DNA of 64,000 nt, taken from assembly GCF_020424085.1 (NCBI RefSeq), contig NZ_CP080203.1, positions 1,364,001-1,428,000 of the forward strand. Direction: 5' to 3'. Positions 8,290 to 17,052 of the stretch are shown here, piece by piece (positions within the stretch are counted from its first letter, which is position 1; every line of letters starts with the position of its first letter). A program made the translations under genes and the position numbers. Source of the DNA: Mycetocola spongiae (GTDB lineage Bacteria; Actinomycetota; Actinomycetes; Actinomycetales; Microbacteriaceae). The notes under the pieces are model-generated. The model was not told where the DNA came from, ran no database searches, and worked only from the letters and a program-made list of their open reading frames with translations.

Positions 8290-9492
8290 ATGGACTGGCA
8301 GACACCCGAAGAATCCGTGCCCTCGAGTTTTATCACCGAGGAACTCGCCCGGGCGCTCATGGGCAAGCCCCCGGCCACGGGGGCCTGGCGCGATGGGGAT
8401 AACCCCGGGCGCCGTCTTTTTGCGGGCCTCGGGCCGTTTGAGCTTGAGCGCGGCGGCGCGCTGCCCTTTGTCCGGCTGGCCTATGAGACTCTCGGCACGC
8501 TTAACGCCGATGCCTCCAATGCGATCCTGATCGATCACGCGTTCACTGGCGATAGCCATGTCGCGGGCGAGGCCGGGCCGGGCCACTATACGGCCGGCTG
8601 GTGGTCGCAGCTTGTGGGCCCGGGCCTCGCGATCGACAGCGATCGGTATTTTGTGGTGATCCCCAATATCCTCGGTGGGTGCCAGGGGTCCACGGGCCCG
8701 TCCTCCTTTGCCCCCGATGGCCGCGAATGGGGCGAGCGTTTCCCCTATGTGACCATCCGCGATCAGGTGCGCGCGCAGGCCCTGCTGGCCGATAGCCTCG
8801 GGATCGACTCCTGGTATGCGGTGATCGGCGGCTCGATGGGCGGAATGCACGCGCTGGAATGGGCCGTGAGCTATCCCGAGCGGGTGCGGCGGCTCGGCGT
8901 GCTCGCCGCTCCCCCGGCCACCGGCTCGGATCAGATCGGCAGCAACCTCACCCAGATGCAGGCCATCACGATGGATCCGCACTGGGCGGGCGGCCGCTAT
9001 TATGACGCCGATGACGGCGAGGGTCCGCATGCGGGGCTCGCGCTCGCGCGGCGCATCGCCCTGCTGAGCTATCGCGCCCCCGATGAGCTGAATGAGCGTT
9101 TTGACCGCGCGTGGCAGTCCCCGATCAGCCCGCTCGGGGATGGTGGCCGCTTTGCGCTGGAATCCTATCTGGACTTCCACGGCAATAAGTTCACGCGGCG
9201 CTTTGACGCCAATAGCTATCTGACGCTCTTGCAGGCCATGAACTCCCACGATATTGGGCGCGATCGCGGCGGCATCGAGGCGGCCCTGGCCACGGTCACC
9301 GCCCGCACGCTGGTTCTTGGCATCGATTCCGATCGCCTGTTTCCGGTGGAGGGTCAGCATCGGATCGCGGCGGGTATCCGCGATACCCTGCACGGCGATA
9401 GCGCCCACGTGATCTCCTCGATTTTTGGCCACGACGGGTTTTTGATCGAGTTTGATGCGGTGGGCGACGCGATAGCGCGCCTACTCGAATAA
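8290..9492 (+). CDS. metX: Homoserine O-acetyltransferase
   Basis: A 400-residue alpha/beta hydrolase-fold acyltransferase that acetylates homoserine with acetyl-CoA, the committed step to methionine. Typical elements are YETLGTLNADASNAILI, the NILGGCQGSTGP substrate loop, the nucleophile elbow GGSMGGMHALEWA, and the charge-relay Asp and His in GIDSDRLFP and FGHDGFL. The ATG at 8290 has GAGG four bases upstream and fits the family start better than an ATG 36 bases earlier. It supplies O-acetylhomoserine to MetY. Confidence 0.95.
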   Translation: MDWQTPEESVPSSFITEELARALMGKPPATGAWRDGDNPGRRLFAGLGPFELERGGALPFVRLAYETLGTLNADASNAILIDHAFTGDSHVAGEAGPGHYTAGWWSQLVGPGLAIDSDRYFVVIPNILGGCQGSTGPSSFAPDGREWGERFPYVTIRDQVRAQALLADSLGIDSWYAVIGGSMGGMHALEWAVSYPERVRRLGVLAAPPATGSDQIGSNLTQMQAITMDPHWAGGRYYDADDGEGPHAGLALARRIALLSYRAPDELNERFDRAWQSPISPLGDGGRFALESYLDFHGNKFTRRFDANSYLTLLQAMNSHDIGRDRGGIEAALATVTARTLVLGIDSDRLFPVEGQHRIAAGIRDTLHGDSAHVISSIFGHDGFLIEFDAVGDAIARLLE

Positions 9493-9508
9493 GGCTGGGA
9501 ATCGGCCG

Positions 9509-9514
9509 TATACT
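9509..9514 (+). promoter_or_regulatory. Candidate leaderless -10 (TATACT) of the two-component operon
   Basis: TATACT, close to the actinobacterial consensus, ends six bases before the ATG at 9521. It starts 17 bases after the metX stop, so the histidine kinase operon seems to have its own promoter. Confidence 0.55.
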
Positions 9515-9520
9515 GCGGCT

Positions 9521-10804
9521 ATGGTCACCGCGAAAGTCCCGGAGGATGTTTTCCCCTCCACCCGGGTGGGTCGCCCTCCCCGCAGATCGCCGGGCGAGGG
9601 TATCAGCGAGGCCGAGCAGGAGCGCTTCACGTGGCAGCGCGCGCGACTGATCACGCGCAGCACGTTTGGCTTTGCGTTGGCCTCGGTGGTGACCACCCTG
9701 GTCTGTATCCTGCCCGGCAGCGTGATGTCCCCGGGTGCGCGCGCGCTGGCCCTTGTCCTGCTGGGTTGTTTTCTCGCCAGCCATATTGCGCTTTATCTGA
9801 CCCAGACCGCGTTCTGGGCGATCAGCACCTATTGTGTGGGCAGCGCGCTGATGCTGACGCTCTGGAACGATCCCGGCATGGGGCTGAACCTGGCTACCGT
9901 GACGGCGATGATCGCGGTGGGCGGCTGGGGCATCGGGTCGATGGCCACGATGCTGGTCTCCACGCGCGGCCATGTCGCGATTCTGATCGCCCTGTTTATG
10001 GTGACCGTATTCCATCTCTGGATTCCGCTCTGGCCCCTCGGGCGCGAGATCATCGCCCCCACCATTTTGCTGGTGGGTGCCTGGGCGATCCCCACGGCCT
10101 TTGGCCTGTGGCTGCTGCGCACGTTCCCGCGCAGCATGCGCCGCATCTCCAGCATCGGCCGCGCCTATTCCACCGAGCGTCGCGCGAGCGAGAGCGAGGC
10201 GCAGCGGCACCGCGATGCGCGCCTGCTGCACGATACCGTGCTGGCCACGCTCTCCCTGCTGGCGCACTCGGGACGCGGCGTGAGCGAGGAGGCGATGCGC
10301 GCGCAGGCGGCATCGGATCGCGATCTGCTGACCCGCTTGCGCCTGGGCGAGGACGTGAACCCCTCCGCCTCGGGCGCCTATAGCCTCACCACCGCCGATG
10401 CCGCGAGCCCCGGGGATGCGCTGGGCCCGGTGCGCGAGCGCTTTGAACGGGTGGGGTTAAACGTGACCTGGCACGGCACCGGCGAGATCGATGCGTCCTC
10501 CGCCGCGGGCGAGGCCTTTATCCTCGCGATCGGCGAATGCCTGGAAAATGTGCGCCGGCACTCGGGCGTGGATCACGCGGATGTCACCCTTAGCGCCACC
10601 GCCGATCTGCTGCGGGCCGTGGTGACCGATTCCGGTGTGGGTTTTGACCCGGACTCGATCGACTCCGGCCGGCTCGGTTTTGCCGAGTCCGTGGTGGGTC
10701 GCCTGCGCTCCGTGGGCGGGTCCACCCGGGTATTCAGCGCCCCGGGGGCCGGCACCACGATCATGCTGGAGGTTCCCGCTCCCGGGGCGGGGGTCGGCGC
10801 ATGA
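9521..10804 (+). CDS. Sensor histidine kinase (HisKA_3/NarL-partner type)
   Basis: A 427-residue membrane kinase. About 65 polar N-terminal residues precede five to six transmembrane helices (roughly residues 45-205). A coiled linker leads to the phospho-acceptor segment RDARLLHDTVLATLSLLAHS (His about residue 235), and the ATPase domain has the N-box ECLENVRRHSG and G-box VTDSGVGFDPDSIDSGRLGF. Such kinases phosphorylate LuxR-type regulators, matching the regulator gene at 11969. The short extracellular loops suggest that it senses membrane or intramembrane stress. It overlaps the next gene by four bases (ATGA). Confidence 0.85.
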   Translation: MVTAKVPEDVFPSTRVGRPPRRSPGEGISEAEQERFTWQRARLITRSTFGFALASVVTTLVCILPGSVMSPGARALALVLLGCFLASHIALYLTQTAFWAISTYCVGSALMLTLWNDPGMGLNLATVTAMIAVGGWGIGSMATMLVSTRGHVAILIALFMVTVFHLWIPLWPLGREIIAPTILLVGAWAIPTAFGLWLLRTFPRSMRRISSIGRAYSTERRASESEAQRHRDARLLHDTVLATLSLLAHSGRGVSEEAMRAQAASDRDLLTRLRLGEDVNPSASGAYSLTTADAASPGDALGPVRERFERVGLNVTWHGTGEIDASSAAGEAFILAIGECLENVRRHSGVDHADVTLSATADLLRAVVTDSGVGFDPDSIDSGRLGFAESVVGRLRSVGGSTRVFSAPGAGTTIMLEVPAPGAGVGA

Positions 10805-11931
10805 GCCCGCGCGGACCGGCGACCAAGGCCCAGCTGAGCACGGTTCAGCTCGGTACCGGGCTGGCAGCGGCCGGCGGCATCGTGGTGCTGGTGTCCTTCC
10901 TCCGGGTGGCCGAGTACTGGGCCGGATATCGGGTGAGTAATCTGTCGTTCCTGGCCTGGATCCTGCTGGGCCTGACCCTGGTGGCACTGATTTTTTGGGT
11001 GCGCTATACCTCCGCGCGGCTGACTCGGCCGGCATTTTTCATCTTTGCGGCCATCCTGATCCTGTGTTCCGTGCTGGATCTGGCCGGGGTCTGGGAGCTC
11101 ACCGCCACCCGGGTATATCCCACCGCGTCGGTCGCGGTGGGTGGCGTGTTTTTGGCCCTCACCACGCTGCGCCCCACGCGCGAGATGGTCTGGGTCTCGG
11201 CGATTCTTTCCATCGGTTTTATCGCCGTATTTATCGCCCAGGGGGCGCAGGCCCCCAGCACCAGCGCACCCGAGTTATTAATGGCGGTTTTTGCGCTGGT
11301 GCCGCTGGGCATCGGGATCGTGGTGGTGGGGACCTATCGCAATATGCTCACGCAGGCCCTGGACCGGGTCCTGCTGTTGAGCACGGTGGAGGATCCGGCC
11401 TATGGCGTGAGCCTGCGGGCGAAGCAGGAGCTCTCCGCGCTGGATCTGGAGGTGGAGGAGCTCTTCGACGCGGTCGCGGCGGGGAGCGAGCCACTGCCGC
11501 TGTCTCCCGAGCGTGCGCGGCGCGCCGGGGAGCTGGCCACGGAGCTGCGCGCGCACCTGATTGCCGGGCGCGTGAATACCTGGCTGGCACACGCGATCAA
11601 CGAGTCCGATGTGCTGCGCGGCCGGATCACCGTGGAGGACCCGGAGGGCCTGGCCGGGCTGATGGATCCCGGGCAGCGCGATGGTTTATTATCCGCAATC
11701 TGGCTTCTTTCCGTCACAGACGGTGACACAACCCCTCAGGGAACTTTAGAATTCTCTAGGGAAGGTATCGGCCCGCGTTCAGACTCGCTGCGCATTACAT
11801 TGACGTTCACGGGTATGACACGACTCAATATCGAACCCGCAACTTGGCCCGGTTTAGACCGGGTTGGGCGATATGGTGTAACAAGCACCGCAACCGGGGT
11901 AAAGATTATGTTGCGCAGTGCCCTTCGCTAA
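10801..11931 (+). CDS. Membrane protein with degenerate histidine-kinase-like C-terminus
   Basis: A 376-residue protein placed between the kinase and the response regulator and coupled to the kinase by an ATGA overlap. Residues about 15-190 hold five or six transmembrane helices laid out like those of the kinase. A helical linker and a soluble domain follow, without a phospho-acceptor His, N-box or GxGxG box; the segment ending GLLSAIWLL sits where the N-box helix would be. I infer a decayed or specialised kinase paralogue that tunes the pair. The last 250 bases are clearly richer in A/T than the flanks. Function unproven. Confidence 0.65.
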   Translation: MSPRGPATKAQLSTVQLGTGLAAAGGIVVLVSFLRVAEYWAGYRVSNLSFLAWILLGLTLVALIFWVRYTSARLTRPAFFIFAAILILCSVLDLAGVWELTATRVYPTASVAVGGVFLALTTLRPTREMVWVSAILSIGFIAVFIAQGAQAPSTSAPELLMAVFALVPLGIGIVVVGTYRNMLTQALDRVLLLSTVEDPAYGVSLRAKQELSALDLEVEELFDAVAAGSEPLPLSPERARRAGELATELRAHLIAGRVNTWLAHAINESDVLRGRITVEDPEGLAGLMDPGQRDGLLSAIWLLSVTDGDTTPQGTLEFSREGIGPRSDSLRITLTFTGMTRLNIEPATWPGLDRVGRYGVTSTATGVKIMLRSALR

Positions 11932-11968
11932 TTCGCCCCGCCGCCGTACCCGAGGAGAGGAAACCCAC

Positions 11969-12619
11969 ATGAGCAGCGCTGACACACCGATACGCCTGGC
12001 AATTGTCGACGATCATCGGATGTTGCTATCCGCTCTCACCGAGTGGATCCGGGCCGCGGCCGATGATATTCACATGGTCACCGCCGTCACCACGTGGCCC
12101 GAGCTGCTTGGTCACCCCGAGTTCCCCGTGGACGTGGTTCTCCTCGACCTGGACCTCAAGGATAATATTCCGATCTCGCTGAAGATCGCCACGCTGAATA
12201 CCACGGGCGTGCGCACGGTCCTGATGAGCACCTATTCCGAGCCCGCCGTGGTGCGCGAGGCCCTCGCCGCGGGTGCGATGGGTTATCTGGCCAAGAGCGA
12301 GGATGCCACGATGATCGTGGAGGCCATCCGCGCGGCCTATGCGGGCGAAAGCTTTATCTCCGCCGAGCTGGACACCGCACTGAGCGAGGACACCGGCTCC
12401 GGGGTCCCCAAGCTCAGCGCGCAGGAGCGCCGGGTCATGGCACTCTATGCCGCGGGCGAGCCCGTAAAATCGGTGGCCTTTGAGCTCAGCATCTCCGAGG
12501 AGACCGCCAAGAGCTACCTTAAGCGCATCCGCGAGAAGTACCGCGGCGCGGGCCACGATGTGGGCACCAAGGTTGCGCTGCGCAAGCGCGCCATCATCGA
12601 CGGCATCATCGTCGACTAA
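11969..12619 (+). CDS. LuxR-family (NarL/FixJ) response regulator
   Basis: A 216-residue regulator: receiver domain (IRLAIVDDHRM, phospho-Asp in VVLLDLDLKD, switch Thr/Ser in VLMSTYS, Lys in GYLAKSED) followed by a LuxR-type helix-turn-helix (KLSAQERRVMALYAAGEPVKSVAFELSISEETAKSYLKRIREKY). The HTH departs a little from the NarL consensus, with TAKSYLKRI where many have TVKTHL. GGAGAGG lies nine bases before the ATG at 11969, which fixes the start. It is the output partner of the kinase encoded two genes upstream. Confidence 0.9.
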   Translation: MSSADTPIRLAIVDDHRMLLSALTEWIRAAADDIHMVTAVTTWPELLGHPEFPVDVVLLDLDLKDNIPISLKIATLNTTGVRTVLMSTYSEPAVVREALAAGAMGYLAKSEDATMIVEAIRAAYAGESFISAELDTALSEDTGSGVPKLSAQERRVMALYAAGEPVKSVAFELSISEETAKSYLKRIREKYRGAGHDVGTKVALRKRAIIDGIIVD

Positions 12620-12640
12620 GACCCCGCCGGTTTCCGGCCC

Positions 12641-12681
12641 CGAACGCCGCCACGCAGTTATGCGAGGCGGCGTTCGCGCTT
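12641..12681. terminator. Terminator overlapping the end of the convergent MFS gene
   Basis: Arms at 12641-12651 and 12666-12676 pair perfectly (11 bp); the loop contains a further CGCA/TGCG pairing. A T-rich run follows on the plus strand. It would end the two-component transcript and overlaps the last codons of the MFS gene that faces it. Confidence 0.75.
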
Positions 12682-13887
12682 TTCCACCAGAAATCCGGTC
12701 GCCGCGATGAGGATGCCGAGGGTGGTCAGCACGCAGGCCACCGTGATCGGCGCAAGATAGCCGAGTCCCCCGGCGATCACGAGGCCGCCGAGGAAGGCCC
12801 CCGCGGCATTACCGATATTCATCGCCGAGTGGTTCAGCGCCGCGGCAATCGACTGGGCATCGCCCGCAACATCCATAAAGCGGGTCTGCACCACCGGGCC
12901 CAGCCCCGAGGAGGCCGCGCCGGTGAGGAAAACAAAGAGGAAGAGCAGCGGCAGGATCGACGCCACAAAATAGAGCACAATAAACACGCCGAGCATCGAG
13001 AAGAACGCGATATAAAGCGCGGCCTTCAGGTTCCGGTCGGCGAAGCGCCCCACGATCAGGTTACCCGCGGTCATGCCCACTCCCATCGTGGCCAGCAGCC
13101 ACGGGACGGTGCTCGCCGCGGCCCCGGCCACCTCGGTTGCGAGGGGCGTGAGATAGGAGTACACCGCAAAAAAGCCGCCAAATCCAATCGCACCGATGCC
13201 CAGCGCAAACCAGACCTGGGCGCGGCGGAATACCCGCAGCTCGCGACGGATCGTCTGTTCGCGGTTTCCGGGGAAGCGCGGCACCACGAGGGCAATCGCG
13301 ATTGTGGAGACCGCAAAGATCACGGCGACCAGCAGATAGGCGGCCCGCCAGCCGAGCTGCTGCCCCACCACGGTGCCCAGCGGGACACCCACGATATTGG
13401 AGATCGTGAGTCCCAGCATCACGAGGGACACACCGCGGGCGCGGCGCGCGGGCCCCATCAGCTGCGCGGCCACCAGCGCGGCAATGCCAAAATAGGCGCC
13501 GTGCGGCAGGCCCGCAATAAAGCGCGCAACCAGCACCCCGCCGAAGCTGGGCAGGAGCGCGGTGGCCACCGTGGCCAGGGTGAAGCTCACGCCGAGCCAA
13601 AACAGCACGCTCTTGCGCGACCAGCGCGCCACGGCCGCCGCGATGGTCGGGGCCCCCACCACCACACCCAGCGCATAGAGCGTGATCATCCAGCCGGCGT
13701 GCGCATTGGCCTGGGAGGGATCCACGGCGTAGATATCGGGGAGCAGATCCGCGGCGATATTGGGCAGCAGCCCCATCGCCACAAACTCGGTGGTCCCGAT
13801 GCCAAAGGATCCGATGGCCAAAACAAACAGGGATAGCCGCACGCGCGCGGGCGTGATCGTGGCGGGATCAGTAAATGTACGGGACAT
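12658..13887 (-). CDS. MFS transporter (AraJ/PbuE-like 12-helix family)
   Basis: A 409-residue 12-helix transporter. Family signs are FGIGTTEFVAMGLLPNIAADL in helix 1, RWSRKSVLFWLGVSFT in loop 2-3 (motif A position), the FIAGLPHGAYFGIAALVAA segment in helix 4 and GPARRARGVSLVMLGLTISNIVGVPLGT in helix 5. These typify the DHA1 group that exports drugs, sugars or purine analogues. The ATG at 13887 follows TAGAAT by seven bases, so the longer open frame is not needed. An inverted repeat next to the -10 may be an operator. Substrate unknown. Confidence 0.85.
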   Translation of the reverse strand: MSRTFTDPATITPARVRLSLFVLAIGSFGIGTTEFVAMGLLPNIAADLLPDIYAVDPSQANAHAGWMITLYALGVVVGAPTIAAAVARWSRKSVLFWLGVSFTLATVATALLPSFGGVLVARFIAGLPHGAYFGIAALVAAQLMGPARRARGVSLVMLGLTISNIVGVPLGTVVGQQLGWRAAYLLVAVIFAVSTIAIALVVPRFPGNREQTIRRELRVFRRAQVWFALGIGAIGFGGFFAVYSYLTPLATEVAGAAASTVPWLLATMGVGMTAGNLIVGRFADRNLKAALYIAFFSMLGVFIVLYFVASILPLLFLFVFLTGAASSGLGPVVQTRFMDVAGDAQSIAAALNHSAMNIGNAAGAFLGGLVIAGGLGYLAPITVACVLTTLGILIAATGFLVEKRERRLA

Positions 13888-13894
13888 TTGTCCT

Positions 13895-13922
13895 ATTCTA
13901 CGGGACGAATCAAATCGATTCG
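13895..13922 (-). promoter_or_regulatory. Promoter -10 with adjacent inverted repeat, MFS gene
   Basis: TAGAAT (13895-13900) lies seven bases before the ATG at 13887. Five bases upstream, CGAATC (13906-13911) and GATTCG (13917-13922) form a perfect inverted repeat with a five-base spacer, sitting between the -10 and -35 positions. That is a good place for a repressor site; the regulator is unknown. Confidence 0.4.
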
Positions 13923-14092
13923 ATCCCCCTGTTTGCGCGGATCCCGCGCGCGGGCCGATCCACACTCCGGGCAGCCCAACCGCGCCCTATCGGCGGGGCG
14001 CCCGCCGCCCGCGGTCGCGGCCGCCCCGCGGGGCCTAATCTAGGGAGGGTGGCCCAAAACCGGGGCCGCGCCGGAGAGCGAGGGAACACGGA

Positions 14093-15010
14093 ATGCCCAT
14101 CAGCGAGATCACCTACGTGGATACCCCCGTGCTACGCATCGGCTATGAGAGCCTGGGCGAGGCGGACGGCACGCCCATTATTCTGCTGCACGGATTTCCC
14201 TATGACGTGCGCTCCTATGACGAGGTGGCCCCGCGGCTGGCCCGCGAGGGCTTCCGGGTGATCGCCCCCTATCTGCGCGGCTACGGGCCTACGCGCTTCC
14301 TCTCCGGGGAGACCCCACGCTCGGGACAGCAGGCGGCGCTGGGCCGCGATGTGATTGACCTCCTGGATGCGCTGGGGATCAACCGCGCGATCCTCGCGGG
14401 TTATGACTGGGGCGGCCGCGCCGCGAGTGTGGCCGCGGCCCTGTTTCCGGAGCGGGTGAGCGGGCTGATCACCGCCGCCGGCTATCCGATCCAGGACATC
14501 GCCGGCTCGGTGGAACCGGATTCCCCCGCCGAGGAAAAGCTGTCCTGGTATCAGTATTATTTCCACTCCGAGCGCGGCCGGCGCGGCCTGGAACGCTATC
14601 GCGAGGACCTGTGCGGGATGCTCTGGCGCGAGTGGTCGCCCGAGTGGGCCGGCGCCGAGGCCGCGTTTGCCGCCTCCGCACCGAGCCTGCATAACCCCGA
14701 TTTTGTGGACGTGGTGGTGCACTCCTATCGGCACCGCTGCGGCCTGGCCGAGGGCGATCCGCGCTATGCCGAGCTGGAGCGCATTCTCGCCGGGGCACCC
14801 ACCATTGCCGCCCCCACGGTATCGCTAGACAGCGGCGCGGACGGGTTCGGTTGGTTTGATTCCTCGGAACACGCCGCACATTTCTCGGGGGCCTTTAGCA
14901 CCGTGGTGCTGCCCGGGGCCGGGCATAACCCGCCGCAGGAGGACCCCGCGGGATTTACCGCTGCGGTCCTGGCGCTGGCCCGGGATATCGGGGCCGCCGG
15001 CGCGCGCTAG
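14093..15010 (+). CDS. Alpha/beta hydrolase with Asp nucleophile (epoxide hydrolase/haloalkane dehalogenase-like)
   Basis: A 305-residue alpha/beta hydrolase. The oxyanion-hole motif HGFPYD lies at about residue 37 and the nucleophile elbow reads AGYDWGGRAA, so aspartate replaces the serine of esterases. This is the pattern of epoxide hydrolases and haloalkane dehalogenases, which pass through a covalent ester to Asp. The catalytic His is in PGAGHNPPQEDP. A GAGAGCGAGGGA stretch lies before the ATG at 14093. It is not clustered with any pathway, so the substrate is open. Confidence 0.8.
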   Translation: MPISEITYVDTPVLRIGYESLGEADGTPIILLHGFPYDVRSYDEVAPRLAREGFRVIAPYLRGYGPTRFLSGETPRSGQQAALGRDVIDLLDALGINRAILAGYDWGGRAASVAAALFPERVSGLITAAGYPIQDIAGSVEPDSPAEEKLSWYQYYFHSERGRRGLERYREDLCGMLWREWSPEWAGAEAAFAASAPSLHNPDFVDVVVHSYRHRCGLAEGDPRYAELERILAGAPTIAAPTVSLDSGADGFGWFDSSEHAAHFSGAFSTVVLPGAGHNPPQEDPAGFTAAVLALARDIGAAGAR

Positions 15011-15031
15011 CGCCCGGCGGCGTCCGCGCGG

Positions 15032-15337
15032 CTAGGCGTCGCCGAGTGCGCGCTCGAGCCGGTCCAGCTTGCCGGTCATCTCACCGCTGAACCCGGGGCG
15101 GATATCCGCCTTTAACACCAGCGAGACCCGCGAGCCAAAGGCCCCCACGGCCTCTGTCGCGGCCTTGACCACGGCCATGACCTCATCCCAGTCACCCTCG
15201 ATCGTGGTGAACATCGAATCGGTGCGGTTGGGCAGGCCCGAGTCGCGGACGATCTTCACGGCCGCGGCCACGGCATCGTGGACGGAGCCGTCCTCGCGGC
15301 CGGTTCCGGAGGGTGCAACGGAGAATGCAACGATCAT
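15032..15337 (-). CDS. Thiamine-binding protein (MTH1187/YkoF family)
   Basis: A 101-residue ferredoxin-like-fold protein of the DUF77 family. It begins MIVAFSVAPSGTG, followed by the SVHDAVAAAVKIVRDSGL helix and the EGDWDEVMAVVKAATEAV helix, as in YkoF-like proteins that bind thiamine or hydroxymethylpyrimidine. Its start overlaps the stop of the GT87-like gene (ATGA). No thiamine transporter or biosynthesis gene is adjacent, so the biological role here is not known. Confidence 0.85.
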   Translation of the reverse strand: MIVAFSVAPSGTGREDGSVHDAVAAAVKIVRDSGLPNRTDSMFTTIEGDWDEVMAVVKAATEAVGAFGSRVSLVLKADIRPGFSGEMTGKLDRLERALGDA

Positions 15338-16914
15338 GAGGGGTTTCCCTTTTCTTCGGTGGTGAGGTGAACGGGGTTGGTCAGCGGCCCCGCGGCTCGG
15401 CTGGAGGCGGGGACGGGGGAATCTTCCGGCGGGGCCGCGGCAGCCGGGGGCGTCCGGGTCCAGCGCGGGGCCCAGCGAATCTCAAAACTATGTCGCAGAT
15501 TTGCGGTGACCGAGGCGGCGAGCGCCGCCGTCGTGGCGGGATCCAGCCCCAGCCCACGCCCGGCACTCTGGGCTTCAAGCTCCTCGCGCACATTCTCCTG
15601 CACCGTGTTCAGGATCTCCTCGTCCCAGACCACGGGCGCCTCGGCAACGGTCGCGGCGGGGGCGCGCGTTGCGGGCGCCGCCGGCTCGTCCGGGCCCAGC
15701 AGCGTGGCCCAGAGCCCCGGCACGGCCGCCCGCTCGGCCGCTCCCGCGCGCCAGAGCTCGCGGATCGCCCAGACCAGCAGCACGATCGAACCGATATTGC
15801 GCAGCGTCAGCACCAGGACTGCCCAGGTCTCGACGCCGATGACGTAACCGTAGTTATACGGATAAAACAGGTGGGTCAGCGCCGCGAGCACCAGCGAGGC
15901 TATCGCCGGGAACATAAAACGCCGACCGGAGACCACAAGCCCATAAACCACCGGCGCGATCAGCCACACCATAAACTGCGGCGAACCCACCTTATTCATC
16001 ACGATCATCGCGAGGACCAGCGCCAGCACCAGCTCGGGCAGGATGCGCAGCACGGGTGTGCCAAAGCGGCGGGCACGCAGGGCGAGGAACGCGATCAGCG
16101 CCACGGTGACCACAAGCAGCGGCGTCATCACGGCGGAGAGCACGTCCACCCCCGAGCCCAGCACCTGATAGGTCAGGATGCCGCGGTCATAATAAACCTC
16201 GGCCGGTCCGCCCAGCGCCGCGAGCCAGAGATAGGGCACGGCCACGGGGGCCTCGATCTGGATGCCGCGGCCGGTCTGCTCGGTGATAAAGGAAAACACG
16301 TTTGGGAAGCCACCGATCGCGATGGCCAGCACCACGATCGCGGCGCTGGTCGCGAGCCCCACCCAAAAAATCTGGAGGCGTTCGCGCAGCAGAAGCAGCG
16401 CGCCACCGATGATTGCGGCGGGCCAAATCTTCATCCAGGTGGCGATGCTCAGCACGATGGTGGCCGCCCGCGGATGCCGCATCAGCAAGAGCAGCCCCAC
16501 GATCGCCATCGGCACGGTGATCGAATCCACCCGGCCAAAAACGATCGGACCGAGCACCACGGTGAAGGCCATCCACCACAGGCCCGCGCGGCGGCGCGCC
16601 TGATTGGGGTTCTCGCCGATCAGGAACGCGAAGGCCACCGCGTTCAGCACCGTGACCAGCAGGAGCCAGCCCAGCGGATAGCCCGCGACGCCCAGGAGCA
16701 TCGGCGGCAGCATCGGCAGCAGCGCGGCGATCGGATAGACCCAGGGCTGGGTGATCCCCATGATCGCGCCGCCCTGCAGGGCGGTGGCCGCCCAGGGCTG
16801 ATACACGGCGGTGACGTCCCCCAGGGGATAGCCGGTTGCGTTCAGGGAGAGCCAGATTGTCCAGAGATGAACGATGGCAAAGATGGCCCAATAGGGGGCG
16901 TTTCGGCTAGTCAC
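15334..16914 (-). CDS. GT87-like polytopic membrane glycosyltransferase
   Basis: A 526-residue membrane protein with about ten helices in residues 1-400 and a cytoplasmic tail of about 120 residues rich in Ala, Pro and acidic residues. An early acidic motif (TGYPLGDVTAVYQPWA) and the FGRVDSITVPMAIVGLLLLMRHPRAATIVLSIATWMKIWPA segment resemble DUF2029/GT87 polyprenyl-phosphate mannosyltransferases, which extend cell-envelope glycans outside the membrane. The start is GTG at 16914, six bases after TAGGAT. The donor and acceptor cannot be inferred. Confidence 0.7.
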   Translation of the reverse strand: MTSRNAPYWAIFAIVHLWTIWLSLNATGYPLGDVTAVYQPWAATALQGGAIMGITQPWVYPIAALLPMLPPMLLGVAGYPLGWLLLVTVLNAVAFAFLIGENPNQARRRAGLWWMAFTVVLGPIVFGRVDSITVPMAIVGLLLLMRHPRAATIVLSIATWMKIWPAAIIGGALLLLRERLQIFWVGLATSAAIVVLAIAIGGFPNVFSFITEQTGRGIQIEAPVAVPYLWLAALGGPAEVYYDRGILTYQVLGSGVDVLSAVMTPLLVVTVALIAFLALRARRFGTPVLRILPELVLALVLAMIVMNKVGSPQFMVWLIAPVVYGLVVSGRRFMFPAIASLVLAALTHLFYPYNYGYVIGVETWAVLVLTLRNIGSIVLLVWAIRELWRAGAAERAAVPGLWATLLGPDEPAAPATRAPAATVAEAPVVWDEEILNTVQENVREELEAQSAGRGLGLDPATTAALAASVTANLRHSFEIRWAPRWTRTPPAAAAPPEDSPVPASSRAAGPLTNPVHLTTEEKGNPS

Positions 16915-16920
16915 TGTCTC

Positions 16921-16926
16921 ATCCTA
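16921..16926 (-). promoter_or_regulatory. Candidate leaderless -10 (TAGGAT) of the GT87-like gene
   Basis: TAGGAT ends six bases before the GTG at 16914. It lies in the loop of an inverted repeat (TGTCTC at 16915-16920, GAGACA at 16928-16933) that spans the expected transcription start. Confidence 0.45.
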
Positions 16927-17052
16927 GGAGACACACCCCAAGAATCCCGTGCCGTTGTGTCCCGTCTCGGCACGGCTACGGCCGGTTTGCAGGTGGAACC
17001 GTTAGATTCTGGGGAAACCTGCGTCATCCGTTTTCCGGAAAGGACCCAAAAA

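Noticed and set aside
15367-17052. Long plus-strand open frame leading into the HAD phosphatase
   Set aside because: It is antisense to the GT87-like gene and has no protein-like content until the HAD motif; a TTG with a Shine-Dalgarno sequence at 17053 gives a normal-length enzyme.
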